Numbered from the stretch's first letter, positions 54,026-62,888 are shown. The stretch: DNA of 64,000 bases from Marinobacter caseinilyticus (GCF_011074955.1 NZ_WUQJ01000005.1:78302-142301), one strand, 5' to 3'. A program made the numbers and translations. The notes: generated by a model from the letters alone, not told the origin.

Positions 54026-54694
54026 CTACTGCTTGGCGTTCAACCCTTTATAGTATTGGTCATACGTCGCGTTATAAGGCCCGGGCGGCAGACCGTTTGC
54101 GCCGTAAAATACAGCCGCATTCGCCTGCCGCGTTAATGGAAGATAATTCGGTGCCGCCCTCTCAACCGCCGCCGTGACAGCCATGACGATAAGATCAGCC
54201 AATGGGTTACCCGTGCTGTTGTTATCAGGGGTGTACGTCATCCTCTGCCGGGCGGTCCAGAGCTCAGCTCCATCTGCATTGACAATCCGATATTCGAAGT
54301 CCACCTCCGTTGTTGTCGTCAGCAACATATACTTGGACGTCCACTCGTGAATGGTCACATACAGTATCGAATCTGCCTTAAAAAGATTGGCCAGCTGTTC
54401 GGGCGGGACGGCATGGGTTTCGGCCGGCTCGTAATAACCCTCGTACTCCAGCAAAGTTTTTACTGTGTTTACCGGGAAAACGTAATAGCCCTTCTCCGCA
54501 AGATAGAAAGGTAGCGTTGCCAACAGCGAGGTTGTGCCCTGCACATCGGTCGACATATTGACGGGGGGCACCACCAGAATCGACTTGGGCGCAGCATCGT
54601 GGAATGCATCGAGACGGTTTTCATTGCCTGTCGTGGCGCAGCCAGTGGCTAACGCAACCATGAAAAACACGAGGCACAGCTTCAACGTTTTCAT
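54026..54694 (-). CDS. DUF799 (GNA1162-type) lipoprotein
   Basis: A 222-residue lipoprotein with lipobox ATGC near residue 19. KSILVVPPVNMSTDVQGTTS, PFYLAEKGYYVFPVNTVKT, LFKADSILYVTIHEWTSKYM and PLADLIVMAVTAAVERAAPN are the DUF799 core; Neisseria GNA1162 belongs here and resembles TolB-like N-terminal folds. It is likely outer-membrane attached. Its ATG overlaps the stop of the DUF4810 gene (ATGA), and it is the last gene of the CsgG-like operon. Confidence 0.85.
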   Translation of the reverse strand: MKTLKLCLVFFMVALATGCATTGNENRLDAFHDAAPKSILVVPPVNMSTDVQGTTSLLATLPFYLAEKGYYVFPVNTVKTLLEYEGYYEPAETHAVPPEQLANLFKADSILYVTIHEWTSKYMLLTTTTEVDFEYRIVNADGAELWTARQRMTYTPDNNSTGNPLADLIVMAVTAAVERAAPNYLPLTRQANAAVFYGANGLPPGPYNATYDQYYKGLNAKQ

Positions 54695-55038
54695 TGCCGG
54701 TCCTCCAGGTTTTTGATGAGCATGCTGAGCATCGGCCGGCTCTCGGGCCACGCTTCGTATTCCAGTTTGTAGAACTTGAGTGCGGAATCCACGTCACCCT
54801 GCTCCAGCATAAAGGTGCCTGCCTCCGCAAAAAGGCCCGGCGCAATGGGATGCTGAGGCGTACCCCCGGTTTCGACAAACTCCACGTAATTCTTCAGGGC
54901 TTCCTCTTTCAGCGCGGGTTCCTGATAAACGACGAACAGCGTTTCCTGGTACTGCCCCCATTCGTACAGCCCCTGATTACTGACGCATCCCGTCAGTAAA
55001 ACAAACATCGACAATGTGAGAAAAAAACGTTTACTCAT
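54691..55038 (-). CDS. DUF4810 lipoprotein
   Basis: A 115-residue lipoprotein with lipobox LTGC (Cys18). GLYEWGQYQETLFVVYQEP, IAPGLFAEAGTFMLEQGD and SALKFYKLEYEAWPESRPML match the whole DUF4810 family, a short TPR-like periplasmic unit. It overlaps the genes on both sides (8 bases with the one before, 4 with the one after), so all are translated together. Confidence 0.88.
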   Translation of the reverse strand: MSKRFFLTLSMFVLLTGCVSNQGLYEWGQYQETLFVVYQEPALKEEALKNYVEFVETGGTPQHPIAPGLFAEAGTFMLEQGDVDSALKFYKLEYEAWPESRPMLSMLIKNLEDRQ

Positions 55039-55351
55039 GCGGTCCTACCTTAAAAATCCTGTTAACCCCGGCACCGAGATACACTTCCTTGCGATAAACC
55101 ACTTCATCGTCTGAAAGAAGTTCAACTTGATGAGTGCCATCAACCATTTTCAGCAGGTTTTCACCTGCCTGATATTCGCCAACATAGCCATAGGAAACCC
55201 CGTCAACCCGGAGCTCATAGTATTCCGATGCCACCGATGGCAACTCGAATGCAATACCCGGACGATCATCGACAACCTGGGTATTGCGGGTGGGCGTCTG
55301 GCTACAAGCCGTCAGGGTGATACAGATGATTAACGCGAGCAGAATCTTCAT
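55031..55351 (-). CDS. Small lipoprotein of the CsgG-like operon
   Basis: A 106-residue lipoprotein with lipobox LTAC (Cys16). The mature part is beta-rich (YYELRVDGVSYGYVGEYQAG; GTHQVELLSDDEVVYRKEVY), like a PEGA-type surface-layer or carrier domain, but no family was clearly recognised. ATG 55351 overlaps the CsgG stop (ATGA). It is an extra member of what is usually a three-gene set. Confidence 0.75.
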   Translation of the reverse strand: MKILLALIICITLTACSQTPTRNTQVVDDRPGIAFELPSVASEYYELRVDGVSYGYVGEYQAGENLLKMVDGTHQVELLSDDEVVYRKEVYLGAGVNRIFKVGPHE

Positions 55352-56316
55352 TGCGTCTTCTCCTTGGCGCGCAGTTCGCTCAGATCATGACCTTTTAAAG
55401 AGCCCTGAGAGATTTCGCCGATGGCCCCCTGGTCCAGAGCATCATCGCCAAACAGCCCGACAACGGTCAGTTCGGCAACGTCCTTACCTGGCAGCGAAAT
55501 CACCGTACCGGTCGTTTGAGACTTCACTTTCTTGCCCCGTGTCTCGACGGCAAAAACCATCCCTTCGCGGACACCCTGGCTCTCGCCGCCGCTGATATAA
55601 ACGAGACCGTCCTCTTGGGCCAGAACGTCGGCCGTCCATGGTTTTTCAAGGAATAACCCCGTCATTTTGTCCACAGCCGCTGTAACAGCCGCGCCAATAG
55701 CCTGATCATTCAAACTACCGTCGTATCCTGCCGCAGAGCCAAACCCCATGGTGCGAGCCTGTTCAGTCGATGAAGAACCGGACCCTGTGACGGATGCGAA
55801 TACCCGACCGGTCGTTACGTCCACCAACCGAAGATCGACCGTCGCTGTGGCTTCTTGCTTTTTAGATGAGGACAAAAAACCGCGCTCTCCTGTCGTGGCA
55901 CGACCAAACTGAGTTAGCGAACCAATAACGAGGGTGTCGACACCCGTGATCGAAATTTCCTGACCAGATAATTCCGCCTCCTTGCTCAACAGCTCAATAT
56001 CCGGTCGTTCAAAAACCAGATAACTTTGGCTGTTCGCCAAAGCCTGCAAGAACATGTCCGTTACCTTTGAACCCAACTGATCTTTCGCACTGGACCTAAG
56101 CAGACTACGGCCATAATTTGTTTCATTGGAAATTCGGCCAACTGCGATTTTTCTCTTGAGACTCAGCCGGTTGGGCTTCGATTCTTCCAAAGAGGCTTGC
56201 TGCGCAGCTCGCTGCTGCTCAGCAGAGACGGCCGGTTCGACCTCCTTCATTTGAGGCGTTTGTGTTGCGCAGCCTGAAAGGACCCCCAACATCAACCAGG
56301 GGAGAATTTTCTTCAT
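55348..56316 (-). CDS. CsgG-like outer-membrane lipoprotein
   Basis: A 322-residue lipoprotein with lipobox LSGC (about residue 15). KRKIAVGRISNETNYGRSLL, LGSKVTDMFLQALANSQSYL, LVFERPDIELLSKEAEL, ATATVDLRLVDVTTGRVFAS and TMGFGSAAGYDGSLNDQAIG are the CsgG/FlgT-N-like core. A C-terminal beta domain follows (YISGGESQGVREGMVFAV). CsgG itself is the curli secretion pore, but these relatives stand with DUF4810 and DUF799 instead of curli genes. AAAGGAG precedes ATG 56316. It is the first gene of the four-gene operon. Confidence 0.85.
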   Translation of the reverse strand: MKKILPWLMLGVLSGCATQTPQMKEVEPAVSAEQQRAAQQASLEESKPNRLSLKRKIAVGRISNETNYGRSLLRSSAKDQLGSKVTDMFLQALANSQSYLVFERPDIELLSKEAELSGQEISITGVDTLVIGSLTQFGRATTGERGFLSSSKKQEATATVDLRLVDVTTGRVFASVTGSGSSSTEQARTMGFGSAAGYDGSLNDQAIGAAVTAAVDKMTGLFLEKPWTADVLAQEDGLVYISGGESQGVREGMVFAVETRGKKVKSQTTGTVISLPGKDVAELTVVGLFGDDALDQGAIGEISQGSLKGHDLSELRAKEKTQ

Positions 56317-56636
56317 CAATTGGACTCCTTTACCCGCCAGGAACAAGGGTTTAACGAACAACGGATTACAGTTAAGAGACAGCCGGAAGGGGGGGGGCGC
56401 ACCAAGACGCGGAGAGGTTCCTTTCTGAACCTGATGTCATCCCTAACATGTTGTCATGAACCAATACTCTACAGCATGAATTAATCGAATAAATGCACAC
56501 GTATCAAAAAGCTATATATCTTTACAATATTTTCCATTCTGGCCGCCTACTAAGCCCGCCCCACACTTCTGGGCCTGACATGTAATCAAGACAGGTGGTA
56601 GAAATTGCGTCCCGCTGAACGTCACCTTGTTATTAG

Positions 56637-56765
56637 AAACCGGTCGACCCCGGCCTGCATAACCACTTATATGAGCAAAGACCCGCTCACCACCGCTCTC
56701 AGGAGTAATGAAACCAAACCCCTTGGCGTTGTTCCATGCAGTGAGTAACCCTTTTCTGATTCAAT
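56637..56765 (-). pseudogene. Frameshifted copy of the cold-shock/DUF1294 gene start
   Basis: The minus strand reads GFGFITPESGGERVFAHISG and YAGRGRPVSNNK, a copy of residues 14-48 of the protein at 28579-29220. The first eight codons are one base out of frame, the start ATG has become TTG, and everything after about 48 residues is missing. It lies in a 658-bp gap (56317-56974) that also holds a G9 run at 56387 and a REP copy. Confidence 0.75.
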
Positions 56766-56856
56766 GCACTTCCCCTTCAGAGCCTTATACCGGTCACACG
56801 CCTTGTCCCTGTCTCTCAAAAGGCGTGGATCCTGAATGCCAATCGCGGCAGCGATC

Positions 56857-56880
56857 AAAAACCGGGACAGATTTATTTTC
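56857..56880. repeat. REP copy, minus orientation
   Basis: AAAACCGGGACAGATTTATT continuing TTC, followed by CGGTTTTC, so the copy forms a hairpin with the next bases. It lies 90 bases from the cold-shock scrap. Confidence 0.9.
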
Positions 56881-56908
56881 CGGTTTTCTCGGTTTTCGGA
56901 TCGAAAAA

Positions 56909-56939
56909 AAAAAGCCTTCCCGTTGGAGAAAGGCTTTTT
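56909..56939 (-). terminator. Terminator of the glycine-zipper gene
   Basis: AAAAAGCCTT (56909-56918) pairs with AAGGCTTTTT (56930-56939); on the minus strand the stem is followed by a T-run. It is 36 bases after the stop at 56975. Confidence 0.88.
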
Positions 56940-56974
56940 GGAGCGTACAGATCAAATTGCAGGCTTGTCGCGTC

Positions 56975-57301
56975 TCAGCAGTTGCCCTTTTTCGCCTGGC
57001 CCGGTGGGCAGAAATGGCCACCGGACTTACGGTAAGACCGGCGATCGTCGTAGTCATGACGACGGCGATCATGGTCTCGATAGTATTCTCTATGATCTTT
57101 GGTGGTAATGGCTGTTCCGGTTGCCGCACCGACGGCACCGCCGAGAATAGCACCATCTCTGCCACCTACCTCGTTGCCGATGGCAGCCCCAATGGCTCCG
57201 CCAATACCGCCACCCAGCGCGGCGTCGGCTGTGTCATCCGCAACGGCAACCAGTGAGGTAGCACTCAGAGATAAAAAAACGAGCAGTGATTTCATTTTCA
57301 T
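56975..57301 (-). CDS. Glycine-zipper envelope protein
   Basis: A 108-residue exported protein. The signal peptide ends near VAVA (about 21), then a glycine zipper (ALGGGIGGAIGAAIGNEVGG; ILGGAVGAATGTAI) that can insert into a membrane, and a basic tail rich in Arg, Asp, His and Tyr (YYRDHDRRRHDYDDRRSY) ending in two Cys. Such proteins resemble the YMGG/Rick_17kDa group. ATG 57301 or 57295 could be the start. Its role is unknown, probably envelope stress or structure. Confidence 0.8.
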   Translation of the reverse strand: MKMKSLLVFLSLSATSLVAVADDTADAALGGGIGGAIGAAIGNEVGGRDGAILGGAVGAATGTAITTKDHREYYRDHDRRRHDYDDRRSYRKSGGHFCPPGQAKKGNC

Positions 57302-57544
57302 TGACGTAAATCCCATTGTTCAGGTGGTCTGAACTGCCCAGTATGACGGGAAGGAAACCATTGTCTCCATCGTCCCATCAGGCACTAGTCAGTTTTGTGA
57401 ACCCTTCGAGAATATCAGAAATACACGCGATACCACCCTTACCTTTTATTTATATTTCAATATGTTACAAAGTGTAAAGGATGCGCATTCCTCATGAATC
57501 GGACCTGAACAAAACGCTCGCACTCTACCTCCGACTCAGCCGTT

Positions 57545-57564
57545 AATAGATCTGTCCCAGTTTT
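57545..57564. repeat. REP copy
   Basis: AATAGATCTGTCCCAGTTTT, plus orientation. It ends only five bases from the stop codon of the alpha/beta hydrolase gene at 57569, so it may serve as its transcript end. Confidence 0.8.
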
Positions 57565-57568
57565 GCTT

Positions 57569-58477
57569 TCACCGGAAAAATCGGGCCAGGAAATCAAGCT
57601 GATCATCGATTGACTGAACCAGAGCTTCGCCCCGATATACATCAAAATGACCGACCGGATAGTGCTTCACTTCCGCGTTCGGCATTCTCTCGGCCGCTTT
57701 GGCCGCAACACTCGCCGGGGCGACCGTATCGTGGTCGCAAATCAACACCAGCGCCGGGCAGGCGACTTTGCTGGCCAACCGGATGGGCCGGAAAAAGGGA
57801 ATCGCAAAACTCACGCCCGCTGCAACGTAATTCGACGCATTATCGGCCAGCAAGGGAACATACCCCTCCTGGCAGTCCTCAGCCGTCATCATGCCCAACT
57901 CGCCGGGGCGGCCTGCCGACGCAATATACCGAGGAGACATCCCCAGCCCACGACGAAGCCAGTCGACCGTTCCGTGCCAGGTCAGGCGCATCGCCTGCAT
58001 GGGGCCGGCATAACCGACAACACCCAGCAAAGACGCCAAACCATCCATCATCGGGCATTGGGAGATGGCGCATTGCACGCTTCCATCCTTTGCCGCGGCC
58101 GCAATCACAAGCCCGCCAGAAAACGACGTCCCCCACAGGCAAATGCGACTCCCATCGATACGATCCAGCTGCCGCGCAAAATTCAGTGCCGCCAGCCAAT
58201 CTGCCACTTCCTTCCGAGGGCTCAGCGTCTGTCGTGGCTGACCATCACTTTCACCGAAATGGCGGTAGTCAAAGGCAAAGACCGCATAACCCGCATTGCA
58301 GAAAGCTTCTTTAAACGGTGCCAGGCCACTGGCATGAGTCAGCCCAAAACCATGCGCCATCACCACACACGGCAAACTTCCACGGTCGGCATTCTGCGTG
58401 TAAAGAACACCGCGACAGGTTGTACCGTGACTCGGAAATTCCAGTGGGGTTTCGATCATGTTAATCCCTCGGTTCAT
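57569..58477 (-). CDS. Alpha/beta hydrolase (YcjY-like)
   Basis: A 302-residue cytoplasmic hydrolase. VMAHGFGLTHASG is the oxyanion-hole region, YAVFAFDYRHFGESDGQPRQ follows, LWGTSFSGGLVIAAAA carries the nucleophile Ser, LICDHDTVAP the Asp and YPVGHFDVYRGEA the His. The family includes poorly characterised esterases. ATG 58477 overlaps the stop of the HAD gene (ATGA), so the pair is coupled. The substrate is unknown. Confidence 0.88.
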   Translation of the reverse strand: MNRGINMIETPLEFPSHGTTCRGVLYTQNADRGSLPCVVMAHGFGLTHASGLAPFKEAFCNAGYAVFAFDYRHFGESDGQPRQTLSPRKEVADWLAALNFARQLDRIDGSRICLWGTSFSGGLVIAAAAKDGSVQCAISQCPMMDGLASLLGVVGYAGPMQAMRLTWHGTVDWLRRGLGMSPRYIASAGRPGELGMMTAEDCQEGYVPLLADNASNYVAAGVSFAIPFFRPIRLASKVACPALVLICDHDTVAPASVAAKAAERMPNAEVKHYPVGHFDVYRGEALVQSIDDQLDFLARFFR

Positions 58478-59241
58478 TGAACTTTGAGCCAGTGTGATGC
58501 CACGGCGGCGATATCGTCGAAAACACCGGCGCCGAGTTCCGCGGCCCGGGCCCCATCCGATTCCTGATACTTGCCCGTTTTCACCAGCGCCGCCTGGAGC
58601 CCCGCCTTCCGGGCGCCGCCAATATCCGCTTCCACATCGTCGCCGATCATCAGGCAGTCGCCCGGCGCCAGCCCCATGCTGTCACAGGCCTCTTGGAACA
58701 TGGCCTCGCCGGGCTTGCCTATGATGGTGGCCTCCACCCCGGCCGCATACTCCAGGGCGCGAATGAAGGGGCCGGCATCCAGGTGCAGACCGTCGGATGC
58801 CTTGAAGTAACGGTTCATGCCCACCGCCAGCAGGGGCGCGCCCTCCATCAGCAGAGCGAAGGCCTGATCCAGCCGACGGTAATCGAAGCGTTCACCGGCA
58901 TCACAGACCACGACGGTATTTGCATCGGAGCATGAAGCCGGTTCGAACTCCTCCTCAATGTCAGGGTGCACCAGCAGCCAGGCTTTCAGCTTCCGGGCCT
59001 TCATGTAACGCGCGACAGCGGCCGGTGCCGTCAGTACTTCTTTCTCATTGACCTCAAAACCCAGTTCGCGGAGTTCGTCCAGCACGGCCCGGGAGGGCTT
59101 GCGGGACGTGTTGGTGAGAAAGCGGCAGGGCACTCCCGCCTCGCGGACCCTGGCAATGGCCGCCCGGGCGCCGGTGACGACCTCGCCCCCTTCGTGGAGC
59201 ACACCGGAAATGTCGATACAGAGTCCCTGGGGTTTTGGCAT
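58474..59241 (-). CDS. HAD-IIA phosphatase, LHPP/HDHD2-like
   Basis: A 255-residue cytoplasmic phosphatase. Motif I is CIDISGVLHEG, with Ser in place of the second Asp neighbour as in LHPP-type enzymes; motif II is FLTNTSRKP, and GDCLMIGDDVEADIGGARKA is motif IV. The C2-type cap lies between. LHPP acts on phosphohistidine, phospholysine or pyrophosphate, and a like role here is only inferred. ATG 59241 fits the family start. It is coupled to the alpha/beta hydrolase. Confidence 0.88.
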   Translation of the reverse strand: MPKPQGLCIDISGVLHEGGEVVTGARAAIARVREAGVPCRFLTNTSRKPSRAVLDELRELGFEVNEKEVLTAPAAVARYMKARKLKAWLLVHPDIEEEFEPASCSDANTVVVCDAGERFDYRRLDQAFALLMEGAPLLAVGMNRYFKASDGLHLDAGPFIRALEYAAGVEATIIGKPGEAMFQEACDSMGLAPGDCLMIGDDVEADIGGARKAGLQAALVKTGKYQESDGARAAELGAGVFDDIAAVASHWLKVQ

Positions 59242-59346
59242 GGCGTTGGGCCTCAACCTGATTTCGGAGTCGCGATGCGAGGCAGGCGCCTCGCTGACAA
59301 TAATGGCTGGCGCTCACTTAAGTTTAGAAGACGCAACGCTTGTTCG

Positions 59347-59736
59347 TCAGTTGCGTTCCTTCAAGACCGAGTAGATGCTGCGAACGGCGGCGACGTCTGA
59401 CGCGTCAGATTCGATCAGGTCTTCCAGCAATTCCAGAACCCGTTTCTCATCGTTACTTCGAAAATTCGGCCAGAACACATAGGGAATGACATCCGGATTC
59501 CGGATATAGAAAAGCGCGGCTTCCTCCGGTTTCGCGGCATCGCCCCTAAGACCGACGGTAAATCGCTGCGCTTCGCTGTCCACCAGGGTAACCACGAGGG
59601 ATTTTTCAGACTTCACTGCTCGGACGTCAACAACGGTGATGGGAGCCTCAAGAGCAGGGACGGAAGTAATGTAATACTGAACACCGAGAAACCCCAGAAG
59701 GACGACCAACAGTGACACCAGGGCAATTGATTTCAT
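59347..59736 (-). CDS. Hypothetical single-pass membrane protein
   Basis: A 129-residue protein with one N-terminal helix (about 4-25) that could also be an uncleaved signal. The soluble part is mixed alpha/beta (APITVVDVRAVKSEKSLVVT; EKRVLELLEDLIESDASDVA) and no family was recognised. The ribosome-binding site is weak. It lies between the HAD pair and a phosphoesterase scrap. Confidence 0.6.
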   Translation of the reverse strand: MKSIALVSLLVVLLGFLGVQYYITSVPALEAPITVVDVRAVKSEKSLVVTLVDSEAQRFTVGLRGDAAKPEEAALFYIRNPDVIPYVFWPNFRSNDEKRVLELLEDLIESDASDVAAVRSIYSVLKERN

Positions 59737-59810
59737 TGTGAATACAGCCTGAATAGATGCATGGGACCTCTATCTTTCTCCCGGTTTCTGGAAGCGGCGG
59801 ACCAAATGGA

Positions 59811-59958
59811 TCAAACCGGCAGTTCAATAATTTCACCCGCGACACGGTCTTCGGTCACCTCCAGCCGCCCTACCGTGATTGGAAGAGTATAGCGCCGGGG
59901 CCCGGCGCCACCCGCATTGAAGTAAAGCACGTCGTCGATCCACTCGTTACGGAGTTTG
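59811..59958 (-). pseudogene. 3' scrap of the phosphoesterase gene
   Basis: The minus strand encodes a copy of the last 45-50 residues of the phosphoesterase at 45726 (WIDDVLYFNAGGAGPRRYTL; TVGRLEV; AGEIIELPV), about 85 percent identical in DNA. The copy stops exactly where a REP core begins at 59962. All metal-binding motifs are missing, so it is not functional. Confidence 0.88.
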
Positions 59959-59961
59959 CGA

Positions 59962-59986
59962 GAAAATAAATCGGTCCCGGTTTTCC
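59962..59986. repeat. REP copy at the break point of the phosphoesterase scrap
   Basis: GAAAATAAATCGGTCCCGGT continuing TTTCC, plus orientation, joined without a gap to the broken coding sequence. From 59987 to 60120 nothing else was recognised. Confidence 0.9.
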
Positions 59987-60120
59987 TTTGGAAAGGGCGC
60001 ATGGGCCACGATCAATAACTGTTTCCTGTTCGCCACAGGCGCTCCCGGACCGGTTCACCGCCTTGAGGCCCTGCCATTACTGAATGCGTCGCAGAGCAGC
60101 CCAGGGTCAGTGTAACAAAG

Positions 60121-61878
60121 TCAGTGCCCCAGAACTTCTGGTAACGGCTCACCCACGGCCCCGGAGGGCGCTTTTGCGCCGATCAGGGATGACAGGGTCG
60201 GGGCAATGTCGTACGGCGCTATTGGTCGACTGACGGTTTGGGCCTTCAGGCCGTATCCGGAAAAAATCACCGGCACATGGGTATCATAACGCCACGGGGA
60301 ACCGTGAACCGACGCCACCTCCAGACCGTCAAAATCGTTGATAAAAACATTGGGTTTGAAGACCACGTAGATGTCGCCCGACCGTTTCGGATGGAAGTTA
60401 TTCAAGACGGCATCAATGACTGGCACTGTCGGGAACGCGCCCGACCGCAGGGCCGAGCTGGGTATCGCCACGGCGACACCCTCAAACTGCATCAGCGTCT
60501 CTGCAAGAGTCTGTTCGATCGCCGCTTTATTCAGACCTTTTTCGTCGATGATCTCATCGTTGAGATACAAGTAGGGTTGGAAGAACGCCTCTATGAGCTC
60601 CTCACCAATGCCAAACTCCTTCTTCAGGGCTTCAATGGCCGGCGTCTTGTCGAGCGCCTCGACATCGAAATAGCGGGCAGTGGACACGCCAAGCTGATTG
60701 AGATGGCCAGGAACTTCGGGCTGTCCGTGGTCGGCCGAAAGCACCACCAAAGTGTTCTCAAGGCCCACGTGCTCATCAACGACGTTGAGCAGGTCAGCCA
60801 GGGTACGATCCAGGCGAGCCATATTGTCCTCGGTTTCCAGGCTGGATGCGCCGAAAACGTGACCGACATAGTCGGTTGAGGAAAAGCTGACCGCCAGGAA
60901 ATCCGGAATCTCGTCCTGCCCCATCACCTCTTCTTTAAGCAACGTGATTGCAAAATCCAGAGTCAATTCGTCACCGGCCGGACTGAGCGTCAGGCGGGTT
61001 GTCATGTACTTGTCGTCGGCCGCCCCCCAGGCGTGGGGGAAGATACGCCCGAAACCCGGAAAATCGGTTTCGAAAACCTGATCATCAGACCCACCAAACT
61101 GGTAAGCATCCGGCTTCAGGAGCAGCTCCCAGGCCTGGCCAGCGTATTTGCCAACGGGCTTGCCCGCGTTCCAGTCCGTCACCCACTGCGGGTACTCGTC
61201 ATAGTAATAGGTGCTGGTAACAAACTCCCCGGTGGCCTTGGAAAACCAGAAGGCTTTCCCGGTCTGCCCAGCCAGGGTCACTGCGCCCCGATCTTTCACC
61301 GAGACGCCGAAGATCTTCGACCGCCCATTAAAGTGAATCGCCAATTCATCACTGAACGTCGACGTCAGTATGGCGGTTGGTGATCGGCCATCCACCTTGG
61401 CTGCCTTCTGGGTCGGATCGATTTCAGTCTGTTTATCCACATCAGCACCAACGGTCAGCAACCGATAGCGTGCATCTTCGATGTTATAGATCAGACGCCC
61501 CAACTCACGGTCAAACCAGACGTTTCCGATCATCCCGTGGCGTGCCGGTACGGTGCCAGTGGCCAGGGATGTGTGGCCAACGACGGTCTCTGTGTTGGCG
61601 TGTCGATAGTTGGCGTTGGAATAGGTGATTCCGTTGTTCCAGAGGCGCTTGAAGCCATCGTCTCCCAGGACTGACGCGTAACGCTTGGGCAGATCGGCGC
61701 GCAGTGCATCCACCGTGATTTGCAGAATCAGCTTTGGGTGGCCGCCACTTTCAGTTTCCGCAGCGCCTGCTGCGCCGGGGGCCAGACCGACCATCAGGAC
61801 GGAAAACGCAGACGTGAGCGAGAGGCACGCCCAGCTGTTCAGAAAATGCTTCAGGAAAGAGAAATAAAGCCTAATCAT
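60121..61878 (-). CDS. PafA-like alkaline phosphatase
   Basis: A 585-residue exported phosphatase with a signal region ending near GAAGAA (about 40). ILQITVDALRADLP gives the first metal Asp, ANTETVVGHTSLATG holds the nucleophile Thr98, and SFSSTDYVGHVFG, VLSADHGQPE and DTHVPVIFSGYG hold the remaining metal ligands. Length and order match the calcium-independent, low-phosphate-active PafA/PhoX-unrelated family of alkaline phosphatases. It releases phosphate from monoesters in the periplasm. ATG 61878 starts the signal peptide. It is a single gene. Confidence 0.9.
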   Translation of the reverse strand: MIRLYFSFLKHFLNSWACLSLTSAFSVLMVGLAPGAAGAAETESGGHPKLILQITVDALRADLPKRYASVLGDDGFKRLWNNGITYSNANYRHANTETVVGHTSLATGTVPARHGMIGNVWFDRELGRLIYNIEDARYRLLTVGADVDKQTEIDPTQKAAKVDGRSPTAILTSTFSDELAIHFNGRSKIFGVSVKDRGAVTLAGQTGKAFWFSKATGEFVTSTYYYDEYPQWVTDWNAGKPVGKYAGQAWELLLKPDAYQFGGSDDQVFETDFPGFGRIFPHAWGAADDKYMTTRLTLSPAGDELTLDFAITLLKEEVMGQDEIPDFLAVSFSSTDYVGHVFGASSLETEDNMARLDRTLADLLNVVDEHVGLENTLVVLSADHGQPEVPGHLNQLGVSTARYFDVEALDKTPAIEALKKEFGIGEELIEAFFQPYLYLNDEIIDEKGLNKAAIEQTLAETLMQFEGVAVAIPSSALRSGAFPTVPVIDAVLNNFHPKRSGDIYVVFKPNVFINDFDGLEVASVHGSPWRYDTHVPVIFSGYGLKAQTVSRPIAPYDIAPTLSSLIGAKAPSGAVGEPLPEVLGH

Positions 61879-62014
61879 GGGAGCGCCCTTATTTGGTTGA
61901 ATGTCCTTATTAACCAAACAATCACCACCACGGCTCCGCGTTGCTGCAGGGTCACTGCCCAGATTGTGTCATTTCGGTATAACACAGCCCCGGCTTTATT
62001 CAAGCTGACAGGGA

Positions 62015-62037
62015 ACATAAATCTGTCCCGGTTTTCC
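62015..62037. repeat. REP copy
   Basis: ATAAATCTGTCCCGGTTTTC (62017-62036) in plus orientation between the GST and phosphatase genes; a weathered second trace (CAGCCCCGGCTTTATT) lies at about 61985. Confidence 0.9.
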
Positions 62038-62054
62038 GCAACAGTATTTCGGCG

Positions 62055-62744
62055 CTACCGTATGACGTCCCGCAGGGACCGCTCAATCTGACCACCACAG
62101 TAGGCCTTACCCAACGCCTTTCGCTGATCCTCAAGAAAAGCCCTGATCGACGGACGGTCTTCCACTCGTTGGCAGAGACCCGCCACCCGGGGGGCGTTGT
62201 GTTCCAGATCTGCGGCGAGTTCCGGAAAGCTGTGGACGAGGGTGCCAAACAATGCAGCCGTTGCGATATCGGCCACCGTGAGCCTGGGGCCCAGCAGATA
62301 GCCCGCGTCCGGTTTGAGGAGGTGCGCCTGGCCGGTCTTTTCGAAAATGGCCATCCAGTCGGCCAGGCGATGGGTCCGGAATTCGGCCCATGAATCCTGA
62401 TCCCACATCACTGTGCCATGGTAGTTGGTGATTTCCATGAGAATATCATTGCAGTCCAGAATCACCTTCAGAGTGAGGGTGTGTTGCTCAGGCTCGTCGG
62501 GAAGAAAATGGTAGGCCTTCGCCAGATGCATGAGAATCGCCGGCATCTGGGCGAACCAGACCTGGGCCCTGCAGTCGTAAAGATAGGGTGGTGCCATCCC
62601 GGGGTACTGGATGTTCAGGTTTTTATCAGGGTAGACCTCGCTGGCATCCAACTTGCGGTAATCCGCCCGAACCTCCTCCAGAAAAAGTTGAATAAAATTA
62701 CCGCGAAAGGGCAGGCCCCAGTAATAGAGTTCGTAGTCCTGCAT
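62055..62744 (-). CDS. Glutathione S-transferase
   Basis: A 229-residue cytoplasmic protein. The thioredoxin-like N-terminus begins YELYYWGLPFRGNFIQLFLE, with the usual cis-Pro at MAPPYLYD, and the helical C-terminus has GPRLTVADIATAALF, the GST C-terminal core with its N-capping Asp. The active-site residue is not certain (Tyr7 or Arg14 region). The substrate is unknown. GGGAGAG precedes ATG 62744. It is a single gene. Confidence 0.88.
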   Translation of the reverse strand: MQDYELYYWGLPFRGNFIQLFLEEVRADYRKLDASEVYPDKNLNIQYPGMAPPYLYDCRAQVWFAQMPAILMHLAKAYHFLPDEPEQHTLTLKVILDCNDILMEITNYHGTVMWDQDSWAEFRTHRLADWMAIFEKTGQAHLLKPDAGYLLGPRLTVADIATAALFGTLVHSFPELAADLEHNAPRVAGLCQRVEDRPSIRAFLEDQRKALGKAYCGGQIERSLRDVIR

Positions 62745-62888
62745 TGCGACTCTCCCACACTGACAGTTGAGAAGATAACCGCTGTCTGGAAGTGTAGCGC
62801 ACAGAAAAAGACCTGATCCGAAAGCCAGGTCTATTCAACTCAATGCCGCTGGTTTAACAACCTGGCTTCAAAAGCTGACAATGTTAGG

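Noticed and set aside
54026..56316. Curli operon
   Set aside because: The CsgG-like protein is present, but no CsgA/B, CsgE or CsgF; the neighbours are DUF4810 and DUF799 lipoproteins.
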